Origin: an uncultured bacterium
GTDB lineage: Bacteria; Verrucomicrobiota; Kiritimatiellia; RFP12; UBA1067
Direction: 5' to 3'
DNA: 32,183 nucleotides
Assembly (NCBI GenBank): GCA_902776615.1
Contig: CACYQU010000024.1
Coordinates: 1 to 32,183, forward strand
In this document: positions 7,737 to 15,759 of the stretch, one piece after another
Numbering within the stretch: position 1 is the stretch's first letter
How the letters are laid out: each line of letters starts with the position of its first letter
Notes under the pieces: model-generated
Told to the model about the DNA's origin: nothing
Databases searched by the model: none
Seen by the model: the letters and a program-made list of their open reading frames with translations, nothing else
Program-made: the position numbers and the translations under genes

Positions 7737-8870
7737 TTAACATTCCTTTCCAGACAAAAGATATCCGCAGATATCCACAAGGCTAGAAACATTGCGCCAC
7801 TTGATGCGCGAAAGCGGGAACATGACGGCGCGGCCACGTTGTGGCACGAGGGATTCAGCATCTGCGAAACCGGCATTCTTCAACTTGCCGCGAAGGTTGG
7901 ACATCGTCTTGTAGATGTCTTCGATGTCAGATTCGTTGGAGAATAGCGAGCCTTCTTGAAACGACGCCAGCCAATCACATGAAGCAACATTTGGTGCTTT
8001 GTGCGCCGCGAGGAGCCGCTTGTGATGTTCCTTCGCGTCAACACCACTCGCAAGAAGTAGCAACATAGCAAAGCATGGACGGCTCATGGCGACTTGCCGG
8101 CCATTGAGCATCACCCACCCATTCCATGCGTCGATCTCGATCTCGGGATAGGCGACGGCGGGCGGAGCGACGGTCTGGACCTTAGATATGAGCATGCGAT
8201 AGGACGGTGGAATGGACTTGAACTTCTCCTGATACCAGCCGCGCATGCGCACGAACGGGACCTCGAAAAGTTCACACTGCAATTTTCGTGCGTTGTACTT
8301 CTTCCCATCTGCCTTTGCGACATAAGTCATGCCTGACTTCGGGAAGTAGAACGCCGGTGACACACCACGCTCCAGCACCTGCGGCAGAAGAACATGATAC
8401 ACCTTGTCGCAATCGCGTCCCAACAATGTCATGCACGAGAACAAGAGTGCGCTCATCGACTTGCGTCCTCCTGCTATCGACACATAAAGTTCCGTTCCGC
8501 TATCCTCGGTATACTGCCTAAGCTGTGCCAACATGAAGTCCGCCGCTCGAAGATTGTCTTCACCTGTGCGCAGGTCATAAATCTCATTCCCGTTTGCGTC
8601 CGGGATCACTCGAATCGACGTTTCGCCAAAAAGCAGTTTACCTTCGATGTCAATCTTGTCTTTCTTGAGTTCCACCAACAGGTCACGCCAAACACCATTC
8701 TCGAACAGCTCCCTCTTCAATAGCTCCTTTCCATTCTTTGTTATAATCACGACAACTTCATCAGGGATGACGGGCGTATTGTTATGTGCAAGCGACCAAA
8801 CGGCATTCGTCAGCACGGCTGGGGATGTCCCCATCCCCGCAATTAGAATAGTACGCCTCTCATTGCTCAT
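7737..8870 (-). CDS. CARF-domain protein, NE0113-type CRISPR ring nuclease family, with C-terminal extension
   Basis: A 377-residue protein. Residues 1-180 match the NE0113 (TIGR02584-type) CARF family: ILIAGMGTSPAVL (8-20), VVVIITKNG, a DLRTGEDN segment, the ligand-loop motif SIAGGRKSMS (131-140), LLGRDCDKVYHVLL and SPAFYFP. Members bind, and in some cases cleave, cyclic oligoadenylate second messengers. Residues ~255-377 are an extra, probably winged-helix-like domain ending in VDICGYLLSGKEC. The start at 8870 has a strong GGGAGGT site. It is the first gene of the six-gene operon, behind a sigma70-type promoter and a long leader. No Cas10 or CRISPR array is visible, so any messenger must come from elsewhere or the ligand differs. 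Confidence 0.88.
   Translation of the reverse strand: MSNERRTILIAGMGTSPAVLTNAVWSLAHNNTPVIPDEVVVIITKNGKELLKRELFENGVWRDLLVELKKDKIDIEGKLLFGETSIRVIPDANGNEIYDLRTGEDNLRAADFMLAQLRQYTEDSGTELYVSIAGGRKSMSALLFSCMTLLGRDCDKVYHVLLPQVLERGVSPAFYFPKSGMTYVAKADGKKYNARKLQCELFEVPFVRMRGWYQEKFKSIPPSYRMLISKVQTVAPPAVAYPEIEIDAWNGWVMLNGRQVAMSRPCFAMLLLLASGVDAKEHHKRLLAAHKAPNVASCDWLASFQEGSLFSNESDIEDIYKTMSNLRGKLKNAGFADAESLVPQRGRAVMFPLSRIKWRNVSSLVDICGYLLSGKEC
7760..7777. repeat. 18-bp quasi-palindrome shared with 1505-1522
   Basis: GATATCCGCAGATATCCA here is the exact reverse complement of 1505-1522. It lies in the last codons of the CARF gene (residues VDICGY), 25 bp before the HEPN-methyltransferase start. The two copies bracket the five genes downstream of the CARF gene. 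Confidence 0.55.
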
Positions 8871-9066
8871 TCGATTACCTCCCTGTGCTAGTCTTGAAAT
8901 TGTTGCCCTTACCGCCAGCCTTCTTGCCCGTTGGATAGGCAACGCTTTCTGATGTCTCATTGCGGATTGAGTCAATGAGCCCGGGAAGATTTTCGCCCTT
9001 TGGCTACTTGTCCGCTCCCGAACTATAACCCCGCATTGCGGCTTGCGCCGCTTTACGAGATAAGGG
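8871..9066 (-). other. Long, stem-rich 5' leader of the CARF operon
   Basis: About 200 nt separate the promoter from the CARF start codon. On the minus strand the leader can form three stems: GCGGC-GCAA-GCCGC with a GNRA loop (9038-9051), CTCATTG/CAATGAG (8956-8979) and GTTGCC/GGCAAC (8902-8943). It also carries a stop-free stretch of over 40 codons, from just after a TAG at about 9005 to a TAA just before the CARF start. That stretch has no ATG, GTG or TTG start and so could be the remnant of a coding tail. It may be a structured regulatory leader or a decayed gene end; I recognise no known riboswitch. Confidence 0.45.
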
Positions 9067-9073
9067 TAAGGAG

Positions 9074-9103
9074 ATTATACCAAAACCGCCGCGCTCTAAT
9101 CAA
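9074..9103 (-). promoter_or_regulatory. Sigma70-type promoter of the CARF operon
   Basis: On the minus strand, TTGATT (9098-9103) and TATAAT (9074-9079) are separated by 18 bp, with an extended -10 (TGG before TATAAT). It points into the CARF operon and lies 43 bp after the AbiEii stop, so the operon need not depend on the toxin-antitoxin promoter. Confidence 0.7.
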
Positions 9104-9146
9104 GCGAGGCGAGAGAACGTCAATTGGCCATGGCCCGATGTATGAC

Positions 9147-9947
9147 CTAAAGCGACGATATGAATGACACGATATCCGCCGCAACCTTCTCTGGTGCGAC
9201 ATCAAGCCATGCATTCGCAGGTCTCGACATGCTGCGCATAAACGTCTTGTTACCGAACACACGCTCAATCCTGCCAACGACGTCCGCAATGCCGTTTTCG
9301 CGCATTCCCGCGTCGTCGAAGATGTACAACTTCACATATCGCCTTACTACGGTCTTCCTTGTGCGGGTTAACAGGTAGTACATGTCGAATATGTCCTTGA
9401 ACCGAGTTGATGCGCTGCCGAAGCGCAAAAGGCTCTTCAGCTTCTCGACAAATATCTGTTCCTTCGGATTGACCAGAAGCACAACATCCTTTTCGTCCGT
9501 GACGACCTTGAATGGAAGGTCCGTCTGCTCGACATCCGTTCGCGTGTGGACGCCTATGTCAATCTTGGTCTCTATGGAAAGGCGGTTCTCGTCCGTCAAT
9601 GAAAGATGTATCCGCTTGCCCTTGTATTCCTGCTGCCGCAAGGTCTCTATCTTGCCGACGATGCGCATCTTGCAAGGGGCGACGCGATTGAGCCTGGACA
9701 CGAACTTGCGTATGGCGTCGTTCGTAAGCGAGTAGCGCAGAAAGTCAAAGTCCATATCCATGGTGGCCCGACGCGCCATGGCGGTGAGCGAACTCATTAC
9801 GACTCCGCCCTTGACCGTCAGATTGTCGTGAAAGCCAGAGTCCTGCACGGTCTTGAGGACGATGTCGTGCGCAATCTTGGCGTATGCGGTGTCGTCCGAA
9901 TATCCATCTGCAACAAGCCTGTCCTTGAGCGCGTCGAAATTCATCAT
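9147..9947 (-). CDS. AbiEii/AbiGii-type nucleotidyltransferase toxin
   Basis: A 266-residue protein with the AbiEii motifs: LTVKGGVVMS (KGG at 46-48) and RRATMDMDFDF (the T-x-D-x-D metal-binding motif, 62-66), plus a C-terminal EKLKSLLRFGSASTRFKDIFDMYYL that supplies the conserved Lys/Asp segment. The family includes type IV toxins that transfer nucleotides to tRNA or other acceptors and cause abortive infection. The ATG overlaps the antitoxin stop by 4 bp and lies behind AGGAGG. It sits directly upstream of the CARF operon, which supports reading the area as a defence island. Confidence 0.88.
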   Translation of the reverse strand: MMNFDALKDRLVADGYSDDTAYAKIAHDIVLKTVQDSGFHDNLTVKGGVVMSSLTAMARRATMDMDFDFLRYSLTNDAIRKFVSRLNRVAPCKMRIVGKIETLRQQEYKGKRIHLSLTDENRLSIETKIDIGVHTRTDVEQTDLPFKVVTDEKDVVLLVNPKEQIFVEKLKSLLRFGSASTRFKDIFDMYYLLTRTRKTVVRRYVKLYIFDDAGMRENGIADVVGRIERVFGNKTFMRSMSRPANAWLDVAPEKVAADIVSFISSL

Positions 9948-10486
9948 AAGACCTCCTTCCTTATAGCATCGAATATCACATTGCGCTTCGGGAACGACTC
10001 AAGATAGTCCTCGATCTTCGCAGGATATAGCGCTTCGGTGCATTTGCGATAGCTGCCTATCACCTCGTGGTACAGGTCGAGCGGCATCTTGGTGCGCATG
10101 CGTATGGTCTCTATCAGCAGGCGCTCCCTGTCGAAGATGCGAAGCGCCATGCCGTGAAGCTCCTCATTGACGACGCCGATGCCGCCGGTGCCCTTTGGGA
10201 CGAAATACTCCACCACGCACGCGTCCCTTATCTTGGTTCCGTCGCGCTCCACCGCAAGATGTATCTTGTCCGGCACATTGTCAGTAAGTCCGTAGTAGTA
10301 ATATGCGCTCATCATCGTCACTACCGCAGTCGGATACTTCTTCAGGAGCAGCTCAATGTTCCTGTGGCGAGAATCGTCCGAATATACACCGTGGGCCAAC
10401 TTGCGAAGCTCTCCAGATCGGATCGCCTGCGCAATCCGATAGAAGCTGCCGTACTTCGCAAGGCACTCTGCAGTAGTCATCAGCAT
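9944..10486 (-). CDS. AbiEi-type antitoxin / transcriptional repressor
   Basis: A 180-residue protein with an N-terminal winged-helix-like part (SFYRIAQAIRSGELRKLAHGVYSDD) followed by the AbiEi C-terminal region (YPTAVVTMMSAYYYYGLTD, HLAVERDGTKI, IFDRERLLIETIRMRTKMPLDLYHEVIGSYR). In AbiE systems this protein neutralises the nucleotidyltransferase and represses its own promoter by binding inverted repeats; a matching inverted repeat overlaps the promoter here. The start at 10486 has GAGGA upstream; a second ATG two codons later is possible. The 4-bp overlap with the toxin gene is typical of the pair. Confidence 0.88.
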   Translation of the reverse strand: MLMTTAECLAKYGSFYRIAQAIRSGELRKLAHGVYSDDSRHRNIELLLKKYPTAVVTMMSAYYYYGLTDNVPDKIHLAVERDGTKIRDACVVEYFVPKGTGGIGVVNEELHGMALRIFDRERLLIETIRMRTKMPLDLYHEVIGSYRKCTEALYPAKIEDYLESFPKRNVIFDAIRKEVL

Positions 10487-10516
10487 CTAAGTTTCAATCC
10501 TCAAATATTCACTTTT

Positions 10517-10552
10517 GTGGGCTACGGGTGAAATTGTACCAAAAGCCCCCAC
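10517..10552. promoter_or_regulatory. Probable AbiEi operator (inverted repeat)
   Basis: GTGGGCT (10517-10523) and AGCCCCCAC (10544-10552) form an imperfect dyad that spans the -10 box and part of the spacer of the AbiE promoter, where an autorepressor would act. Confidence 0.45.
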
Positions 10553-10561
10553 ATGCGTCAA
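10533..10561 (-). promoter_or_regulatory. Promoter of the AbiE pair
   Basis: Minus-strand TTGACG (10556-10561) and TACAAT (10533-10538) lie 17 bp apart, with TGG before the -10. It is about 50 bp upstream of the antitoxin start. Confidence 0.7.
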
Positions 10562-10644
10562 GGCCCCCGAAGGTTTTCAATCCGCCGCGGAAATGATAAT
10601 ATCTAATGGGTCAGCAAAGAAGAAAGGATCGCCAGGAACCCACC

Positions 10645-10656
10645 GGGGACAGCAAC
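10645..10656 (+). repeat. Half-site related to the GGGGACAGTCCCC palindrome
   Basis: GGGGACAGCAAC shares the left arm of the palindromic repeat found in folP and lies 33 bp past the stop of the GH28-like gene. It is not palindromic itself. Confidence 0.35.
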
Positions 10657-10688
10657 TTTTTCTTGTCGTTCGGGTCCGCCATTTCCGT

Positions 10689-12053
10689 TCATGGCTCGTC
10701 GATGCAAACACGGGCGTTTGCACATTCGTTCAATATGCCGCTGACGGTATGATCCTTGTCGTGACTCTTGACAAAAATGGCATTGTTGGCGCTTTGCGGT
10801 GCGTCTGGCGGCAAACGGACATTCCGAAAAGTCACTCCGCTAACGTGTCCCGCCCTTTCGTGCTGTTGCCACTCGTCGCGAATGATCAGAGTCCGAACGG
10901 ATGCAAGTCTGTCATCCGCCTTGACCGTGTCAAAGCGAAGTCCATCAAAGACAAAATCCTCAAAGATTGCGTCATTTGACGCCTGAATGTTGACTGCGTT
11001 CTGCCACTGCCGTTTGTTGGAAATAGCCTGATGCAGTATGTCCACGTTGCGGACGCGGAGTCCGGCGAAACGGCAAGGCGGCCCGTGGCATTCATAGCCA
11101 ATGCGAAAGATGTTCGCAACGTCCGCCCAGAGTGAACAGTTCTCGACTTTCAATCCCTCGCAGCAGTATTTCACGGCTATGCAGTCATCCTGCGAGCGTA
11201 TGAAACAGTCGCATATCGTCACATCGCGCGAATGGCAGATGTCGATGCCGTCATCATTGAGGACATGACCATTCAGTATGTTCAGTCCCTCGATGCGAGC
11301 CCTGGACATCCGATCCAGCACGACCGTCCAGTGATAGCTGCCAATCACGGTAAAGTCGCGGAGCGTCAAATCCGCACCCTCGAAACGCAACATGTGCTGG
11401 GCGGGACCTCCTCGCCACGGCCAACACAATCCGGAGAGGACGCCATGCCCGCAGACCGTGATGTTCGTCCCAATTCCTCGCACCGCCGCCTCGACAAATG
11501 CACCAGTTGCAAGATACAGCGTCTCGCAAGAACGCAACTCTATTGGCTTGTCGAAATGGTGGCGGCCTGGGCCAAGCCACATTACGCCCTTGTCGCCCTG
11601 CTTCGGCGGGTCAGGGTCAGGCGATCTTGCCGACAAGATCAACGCCTCATGTCGCGACATGGGCTCCACCGACAAAGTGAACGGCGGTTTTGCCCTGAAT
11701 GTCAGCGCACGGGCGCCGTCCAGTTGCGGAACGATGCCACGTGACAATGGCAGAATCCGCGTGTTTGACAAATCCGCATCGCTCTCGACACGCACGGTGA
11801 CCGTGCCCTCGGCGTCGAAAATCGCTGCACTATACGGACGAGCCGCATCATCCGGCAACTGATGGTCGTGCATGGACGGTGCCGGTATTTCCAGCACCTC
11901 TACGCGCCGCCCGTCAACCCACGCCCGGTAGCCCGCGCCGGACACCACAGACATGTCCACACCATGCGCTGCAGCCGCGATATACGACAGGCAAGCCATT
12001 GCAACAAGTAAAAACCTGACTCCGGATACATCGTGCGTAATGTTTTCCGCCAT
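10689..12053 (-). CDS. Secreted GH28-like right-handed beta-helix protein
   Basis: A 454-residue protein with an N-terminal hydrophobic signal segment (RFLLVAMACLSYIAAAAHG) and a parallel beta-helix body. GH28 (polygalacturonase)-type motifs are visible: GHGVLSGLCWPW (about 202-213), LNDDGIDICHS (NDDGID at 266-271) and SQDDCIAVK (287-295). The later GHG His motif of polygalacturonases is replaced by ANIFRIGYE, so the specificity or mechanism may differ. It probably acts on plant or mucin-type polysaccharide outside the cytoplasm. The start at 12053 lies 12 bases after AGGAGGT; an in-frame GTG three codons earlier is possible. An upstream in-frame extension runs through a palindromic repeat and is unlikely to be translated. 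Confidence 0.8.
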   Translation of the reverse strand: MAENITHDVSGVRFLLVAMACLSYIAAAAHGVDMSVVSGAGYRAWVDGRRVEVLEIPAPSMHDHQLPDDAARPYSAAIFDAEGTVTVRVESDADLSNTRILPLSRGIVPQLDGARALTFRAKPPFTLSVEPMSRHEALILSARSPDPDPPKQGDKGVMWLGPGRHHFDKPIELRSCETLYLATGAFVEAAVRGIGTNITVCGHGVLSGLCWPWRGGPAQHMLRFEGADLTLRDFTVIGSYHWTVVLDRMSRARIEGLNILNGHVLNDDGIDICHSRDVTICDCFIRSQDDCIAVKYCCEGLKVENCSLWADVANIFRIGYECHGPPCRFAGLRVRNVDILHQAISNKRQWQNAVNIQASNDAIFEDFVFDGLRFDTVKADDRLASVRTLIIRDEWQQHERAGHVSGVTFRNVRLPPDAPQSANNAIFVKSHDKDHTVSGILNECANARVCIDEP

Positions 12054-12135
12054 GGCTATCACACTACCTCCTATTCTTGCTTTTAAGCCACTGCGCAAAA
12101 AAGGATTGGGGGGCAAAAGGGTCAGCTTATTGATA

Positions 12136-12168
12136 GGAGCCAACTAGGGACAGTCCCCAGTTGGCTCC
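12136..12168. repeat. 33-bp palindrome with GGGACAGTCCC core
   Basis: GGAGCCAACT (12136-12145) and AGTTGGCTCC (12159-12168) are perfect 10-bp arms around aGGGACAGTCCCc, itself a palindrome; the whole 33 bp is a dyad with one mismatched pair. It lies between the LamG-like gene and the GH28-like gene, where its transcript would form a strong hairpin, so it could also end transcription of the LamG-like gene. It resembles REP elements of RAYT-type transposases. Confidence 0.75.
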
Positions 12169-12186
12169 CAAGCGCCTCTCCTGTGG

Positions 12187-12198
12187 GGGGACAGGCAC
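12187..12198 (+). repeat. REP-like half-site GGGGACAGGCAC
   Basis: GGGGACAGGCAC touches the stop codon of the LamG-like gene, 18 bp from the 33-bp palindrome. The pairing of GGGGACAGTCCCC with GGGGACAGGCAC-type ends is what I would expect of REP elements, but this is inference. Confidence 0.4.
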
Positions 12199-15100
12199 TA
12201 CCTGACGATGATCATCAGGCCAAGCGGCTCGTTCGTGACCTCGACGGTCTTGGCCGCACCCTCGACTTCTGTGCCGAAAACGTTGTAGACGGGCGTTACT
12301 GTGTATGTATCGACCGTGTTGCCCGCACTGCGCTTCTCCCAGGAAACGGTCAGCTCGCCGTTCGCGACACCTTCGATCGCCTCGCCGTTCTTCGTCCACT
12401 TGTACGAAACAGCACCAGCGGCATATGCAGTAATCGTCTTGGGCTCGCCGCTCTTTGTCAGCGTCATCGCGCTCTGCGGCTCGACGATCCACTTCTCCGC
12501 GCCGTCCACGCCCTTGCCGCCGATAGTCGGCCAAGCGGGTGTCACGCCGCTCTTCGCAGTCTTGGTCGCTACATAGCCGGTCTTTGTATCGCGAAGGCTG
12601 ACGACCTCGCCGTTCTTGTACGGCAGGAACTCATGTATGAGTTCGTCGTCCTCGTATATGCGAACGGCGTAGACGCGGGCGTAAGACGTCATGCCCTGTG
12701 CGATGTCGTTTTGGATGCCGTCGAAGACACCAAAACCGTCGTCGCTCTCGTCCGTCGCATTGAATTGAGCGGACGGGTTTACCGTGAAAGGAACGGACAC
12801 GCCGCCGGTCACGTAGGCGATCGAGCGGTTCTTCATGTCCAGCACCGCAGTATGGCGCATGAAGTCGGGCGCAATTCCGGGGATCGTCTGGTAACCCTTG
12901 CTGTTGCCGGAGAATATGACCTCGATGTCGTTTTTATAGTGCCAGAAACAATACCGCAGCGTCCCGGTATTCCATGCACCGCAGACCACTTCGCCGCCAT
13001 CTGTAAGCCTGAGCCACTGGAAGTCAAACTCTATGCGAGATTTCATGTTTGCCTTGTAGCCGAGGTTGAGCGCTGTTTTTCCGTCGTTCTCGACATAGGC
13101 GTCCGTGCGCCCGTCTATCTCGATGTTGCCGCCGCAAGAGAGCTGCGAGGAGTTTTCCGCTTGGGCGATCGGCAGGAAGCCGCCGTTGCTGGCTGTTTCC
13201 ATCAATCCGATGAGACCGTCCTTTACATACGGCCTGTAGTTGCGCACAAGCGCGCCGTTCTCGTATATCTGGAAGCCAAAGAGCCTCGCGGTGCAGTAAT
13301 GCCCAGTCCCGGACGCATCGCTGAGAATCTTCAAGGTCGACTGGGATTTAAGCGGCACGCGTGCGGTAGCATCAATATTCATTTCACGAATCGTCTCGCC
13401 GTTGGTCGCAATCTTGGCCTTGCAGTTGAGGGCGTCGAGCGTGACCGTATGCCGAACGTTCGGCGAATACGGAACGCCCATGCTGATGTAGCGATTCTTT
13501 CCGCAGGCATAGGCATAGTTGCCTTCACCCGTGCTGCCGCTGCCGTACATGCGCATGAACGAATAGTCGTTTACCACGCCGGAATTACCTGCCTCGAACG
13601 GGAACTGCTGCTCCGCCCACTGCTTGAGCGGCATGTAGTCGCAGACGATGCATGTATTCGACGAGACGTAATAGCCGGTGTCGAAGTAAATCGCCTTGCC
13701 GCTCGTGCCCGTCTCAATATATGGATCGGTCTCGGCCTCTTCAGGCACGTTGCCGCCCGCCGTGAGGCCATAGCCGGAGAAGAAAAGCCCCGTCTTGTCG
13801 TCCTTGAAGCCCGGTACGCCCTCCTTTATACACGGCAGATAGTCGTGGACGAGTTCCCCGTCCTCGTAAACCTTGACGCTGAAGATTCTCGCCTTTGCGC
13901 GTTGCGCATGGCTTCCGTAGGCCGCGGCTGCAGACCCGAAGAGCACCATCGGCCAGTTGGCGGTGCCGGTCAGCGTCCAAGCATCCAGGAAGTCTGTCTC
14001 GGCCTCTACCTCGCCAGTGTGCGAAAGAAGCGAGAGATGGCGGTTGGGGCCGTCGAATATCGCGGTATGACGGGAAAGGTCTGGCGCCGTCGGCGACAGC
14101 AGGTTATCCGCATCTGATACATGAGTGCCGTCGTGCATTTCCATGACCAGCGTCGAACCGTTCTTGCACCAAAGAATCGTCGAAACGCCCGCGCCGCCAC
14201 CATATCCGCCTATAACGATACCGCTGTTGACATGCGCCGTCAACTGGTAATCAAGAACGACCTTGGTCTTGGCGTTGATGAAGTAGCGTGTATCGACCGC
14301 GCTGTAGACGGAGCCGTCGGACTGTATGTAGCCTTCGCCTTCCTTGGACGGTCCGGTAAGAACCGTTGCCGCGTTTCCTCCGGCAGTAAGCCCAGCTCCT
14401 GTGTAGAAGCCGCCCATCGCGAGGTCTTCAAAGCCTGCGACGCCGTTTATGCAGCGCGGCGCGAAGTCGCGCACCAGCACGCCGTCCACCCAGATGCGCA
14501 GACCATAGACCTTCATCTTGGAAAACAGCTTGAACGACGTTCCGGCTTCGTTGGACGGAACTCCGAAGAGAGCCAGCGGACGGTTGGCGCGTTTGGTGAT
14601 GTCGGCCTGACCGGTCTGAACCTTGTTCGTGGTTACGCCCGTTATAAAGCCGCGTGTGCCGGATACATTGTCGATAAACAGCGTGTGGCGCTCCTTGTTG
14701 GTGGCTGTCAACCCGGAAGCCCATGCATTCCACCCGTCGCCCGAGGCAAGCGTTATGTAACAGTCGTTGTTGATATAGGCGGAAATACGCGGAGTGCTAT
14801 CAATCGTGTCCTGCCCGAAAAGACGCTGCTGATAATGGTTCCCCTCCGCTCCTTCTTCCAGCGGATCTGTCGCGTCCATCAGCGTATAGTCGAGTTCAAT
14901 CTTCATCTTGGGCTGCGCAACGATTCCCGTGTTGATCGCGCCAGTGCCGTCGGACTCTACATACGGGTCGTCATCCAACTCCAGCACGCCGTCGCCGCCG
15001 GCCGTGAACTTGCTACCGACATACTGCTGCTCCGGAAGGAAGTCGCCCGTCTCCTTGTCATAGAAGCCTACCGCGCCACCCTTTGTCGCGGGCACATAAT

Positions 15101-15689
15101 CGTGAATCAGCGTTTCGACACCGTTTTCGGTCTCCCATATCTTCGCGCTGTATATCTTCGCGTAGACACACTGGCGAGGCTCACCCGCCACGTTCTTGCT
15201 TGAACCGAACAAGAGAAGCGGCCAGTTGGACTTGTTATTCAGAGTCCAGGCGGTGTAGAAGTCGCGCTCGCCTTGAAGCGTACCGTCCGCCGCGCTGAAG
15301 GTTATGTGGCGATTCGGCGCGTCAACAACAACAACATGACGCGCTGTGTCAACCGTGATTTCCGGCTGGAAGGGCCAGTTCTGATGACCGCCATCCTTAG
15401 CCTCTGCGCGAAACGGTTGTCCACCAACACAATAACAAAGAAGCGAGAAGTCGTTTCCGTAGTGTCCGAACAGCGTGTCGTGATTCGCTTCAATCTTCGT
15501 CAACTGGAAATCGACGGATATCTTCGTCTTGCCGCTTGCGTAATAGCCGGTGTTGATCGTATTTGCGCCGTTGGACTGGATGTATGCATCCTCGGCGAAA
15601 GCGCTGTGCGCGGCACTAAGCGCGACTACTGCTGAGACAAGCGCACAAAGACTCGCCCCTTTGATTCCGAACAGTTTCAGCATTTTCAT
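12198..15689 (-). CDS. Secreted protein with five LamG-like repeats and C-terminal Ig-like domain
   Basis: A 1163-residue exported protein. Residues 1-32 are a signal peptide (hydrophobic core ASLCALVSAVVALSAAHSAFA). Five tandem units of about 195-210 residues follow (about 35-240, 241-452, 453-654, 655-862, 863-1055). Each opens with a [D/G]-x-Y-[I/V]-x-[S/T/N]-like motif and (I/V)-(N/D)-T-G-type turn, and contains RHT(A/L/V)-(F/V/L)D and D-(Y/F)-(L/A/R)-P near its end, as in LamG/concanavalin-like jelly rolls. Residues ~1066-1157 look Ig-like (AVSYKWTKNGEAIEG). The last residues, GLMIIVR, recur in a gene remnant at 30796. Carbohydrate or surface binding is likely; no catalytic motif is seen. 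AAGGGA precedes the ATG. Confidence 0.85.
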   Translation of the reverse strand: MKMLKLFGIKGASLCALVSAVVALSAAHSAFAEDAYIQSNGANTINTGYYASGKTKISVDFQLTKIEANHDTLFGHYGNDFSLLCYCVGGQPFRAEAKDGGHQNWPFQPEITVDTARHVVVVDAPNRHITFSAADGTLQGERDFYTAWTLNNKSNWPLLLFGSSKNVAGEPRQCVYAKIYSAKIWETENGVETLIHDYVPATKGGAVGFYDKETGDFLPEQQYVGSKFTAGGDGVLELDDDPYVESDGTGAINTGIVAQPKMKIELDYTLMDATDPLEEGAEGNHYQQRLFGQDTIDSTPRISAYINNDCYITLASGDGWNAWASGLTATNKERHTLFIDNVSGTRGFITGVTTNKVQTGQADITKRANRPLALFGVPSNEAGTSFKLFSKMKVYGLRIWVDGVLVRDFAPRCINGVAGFEDLAMGGFYTGAGLTAGGNAATVLTGPSKEGEGYIQSDGSVYSAVDTRYFINAKTKVVLDYQLTAHVNSGIVIGGYGGGAGVSTILWCKNGSTLVMEMHDGTHVSDADNLLSPTAPDLSRHTAIFDGPNRHLSLLSHTGEVEAETDFLDAWTLTGTANWPMVLFGSAAAAYGSHAQRAKARIFSVKVYEDGELVHDYLPCIKEGVPGFKDDKTGLFFSGYGLTAGGNVPEEAETDPYIETGTSGKAIYFDTGYYVSSNTCIVCDYMPLKQWAEQQFPFEAGNSGVVNDYSFMRMYGSGSTGEGNYAYACGKNRYISMGVPYSPNVRHTVTLDALNCKAKIATNGETIREMNIDATARVPLKSQSTLKILSDASGTGHYCTARLFGFQIYENGALVRNYRPYVKDGLIGLMETASNGGFLPIAQAENSSQLSCGGNIEIDGRTDAYVENDGKTALNLGYKANMKSRIEFDFQWLRLTDGGEVVCGAWNTGTLRYCFWHYKNDIEVIFSGNSKGYQTIPGIAPDFMRHTAVLDMKNRSIAYVTGGVSVPFTVNPSAQFNATDESDDGFGVFDGIQNDIAQGMTSYARVYAVRIYEDDELIHEFLPYKNGEVVSLRDTKTGYVATKTAKSGVTPAWPTIGGKGVDGAEKWIVEPQSAMTLTKSGEPKTITAYAAGAVSYKWTKNGEAIEGVANGELTVSWEKRSAGNTVDTYTVTPVYNVFGTEVEGAAKTVEVTNEPLGLMIIVR

Positions 15690-15759
15690 GTTGTTTTTTC
15701 CCTTGGTTTACCTTGCATTATATGACGCAGTTCAACCTGAACCGCATCATTGAATATGT

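Noticed and set aside
10517..10552. Terminator for an upstream gene
   Set aside because: The dyad spans the AbiE promoter -10 and lacks a U-tract; an operator is more likely.
12054..12143. N-terminal extension of the GH28-like protein
   Set aside because: The extra codons run into the 33-bp palindrome and precede the signal peptide; the ribosome-binding site fits the ATG at 12053.
12183..14117. Plus-strand frame of 644 codons opposite the LamG-like gene
   Set aside because: No domain or signal peptide; the minus frame shows five clear repeats and a signal peptide.
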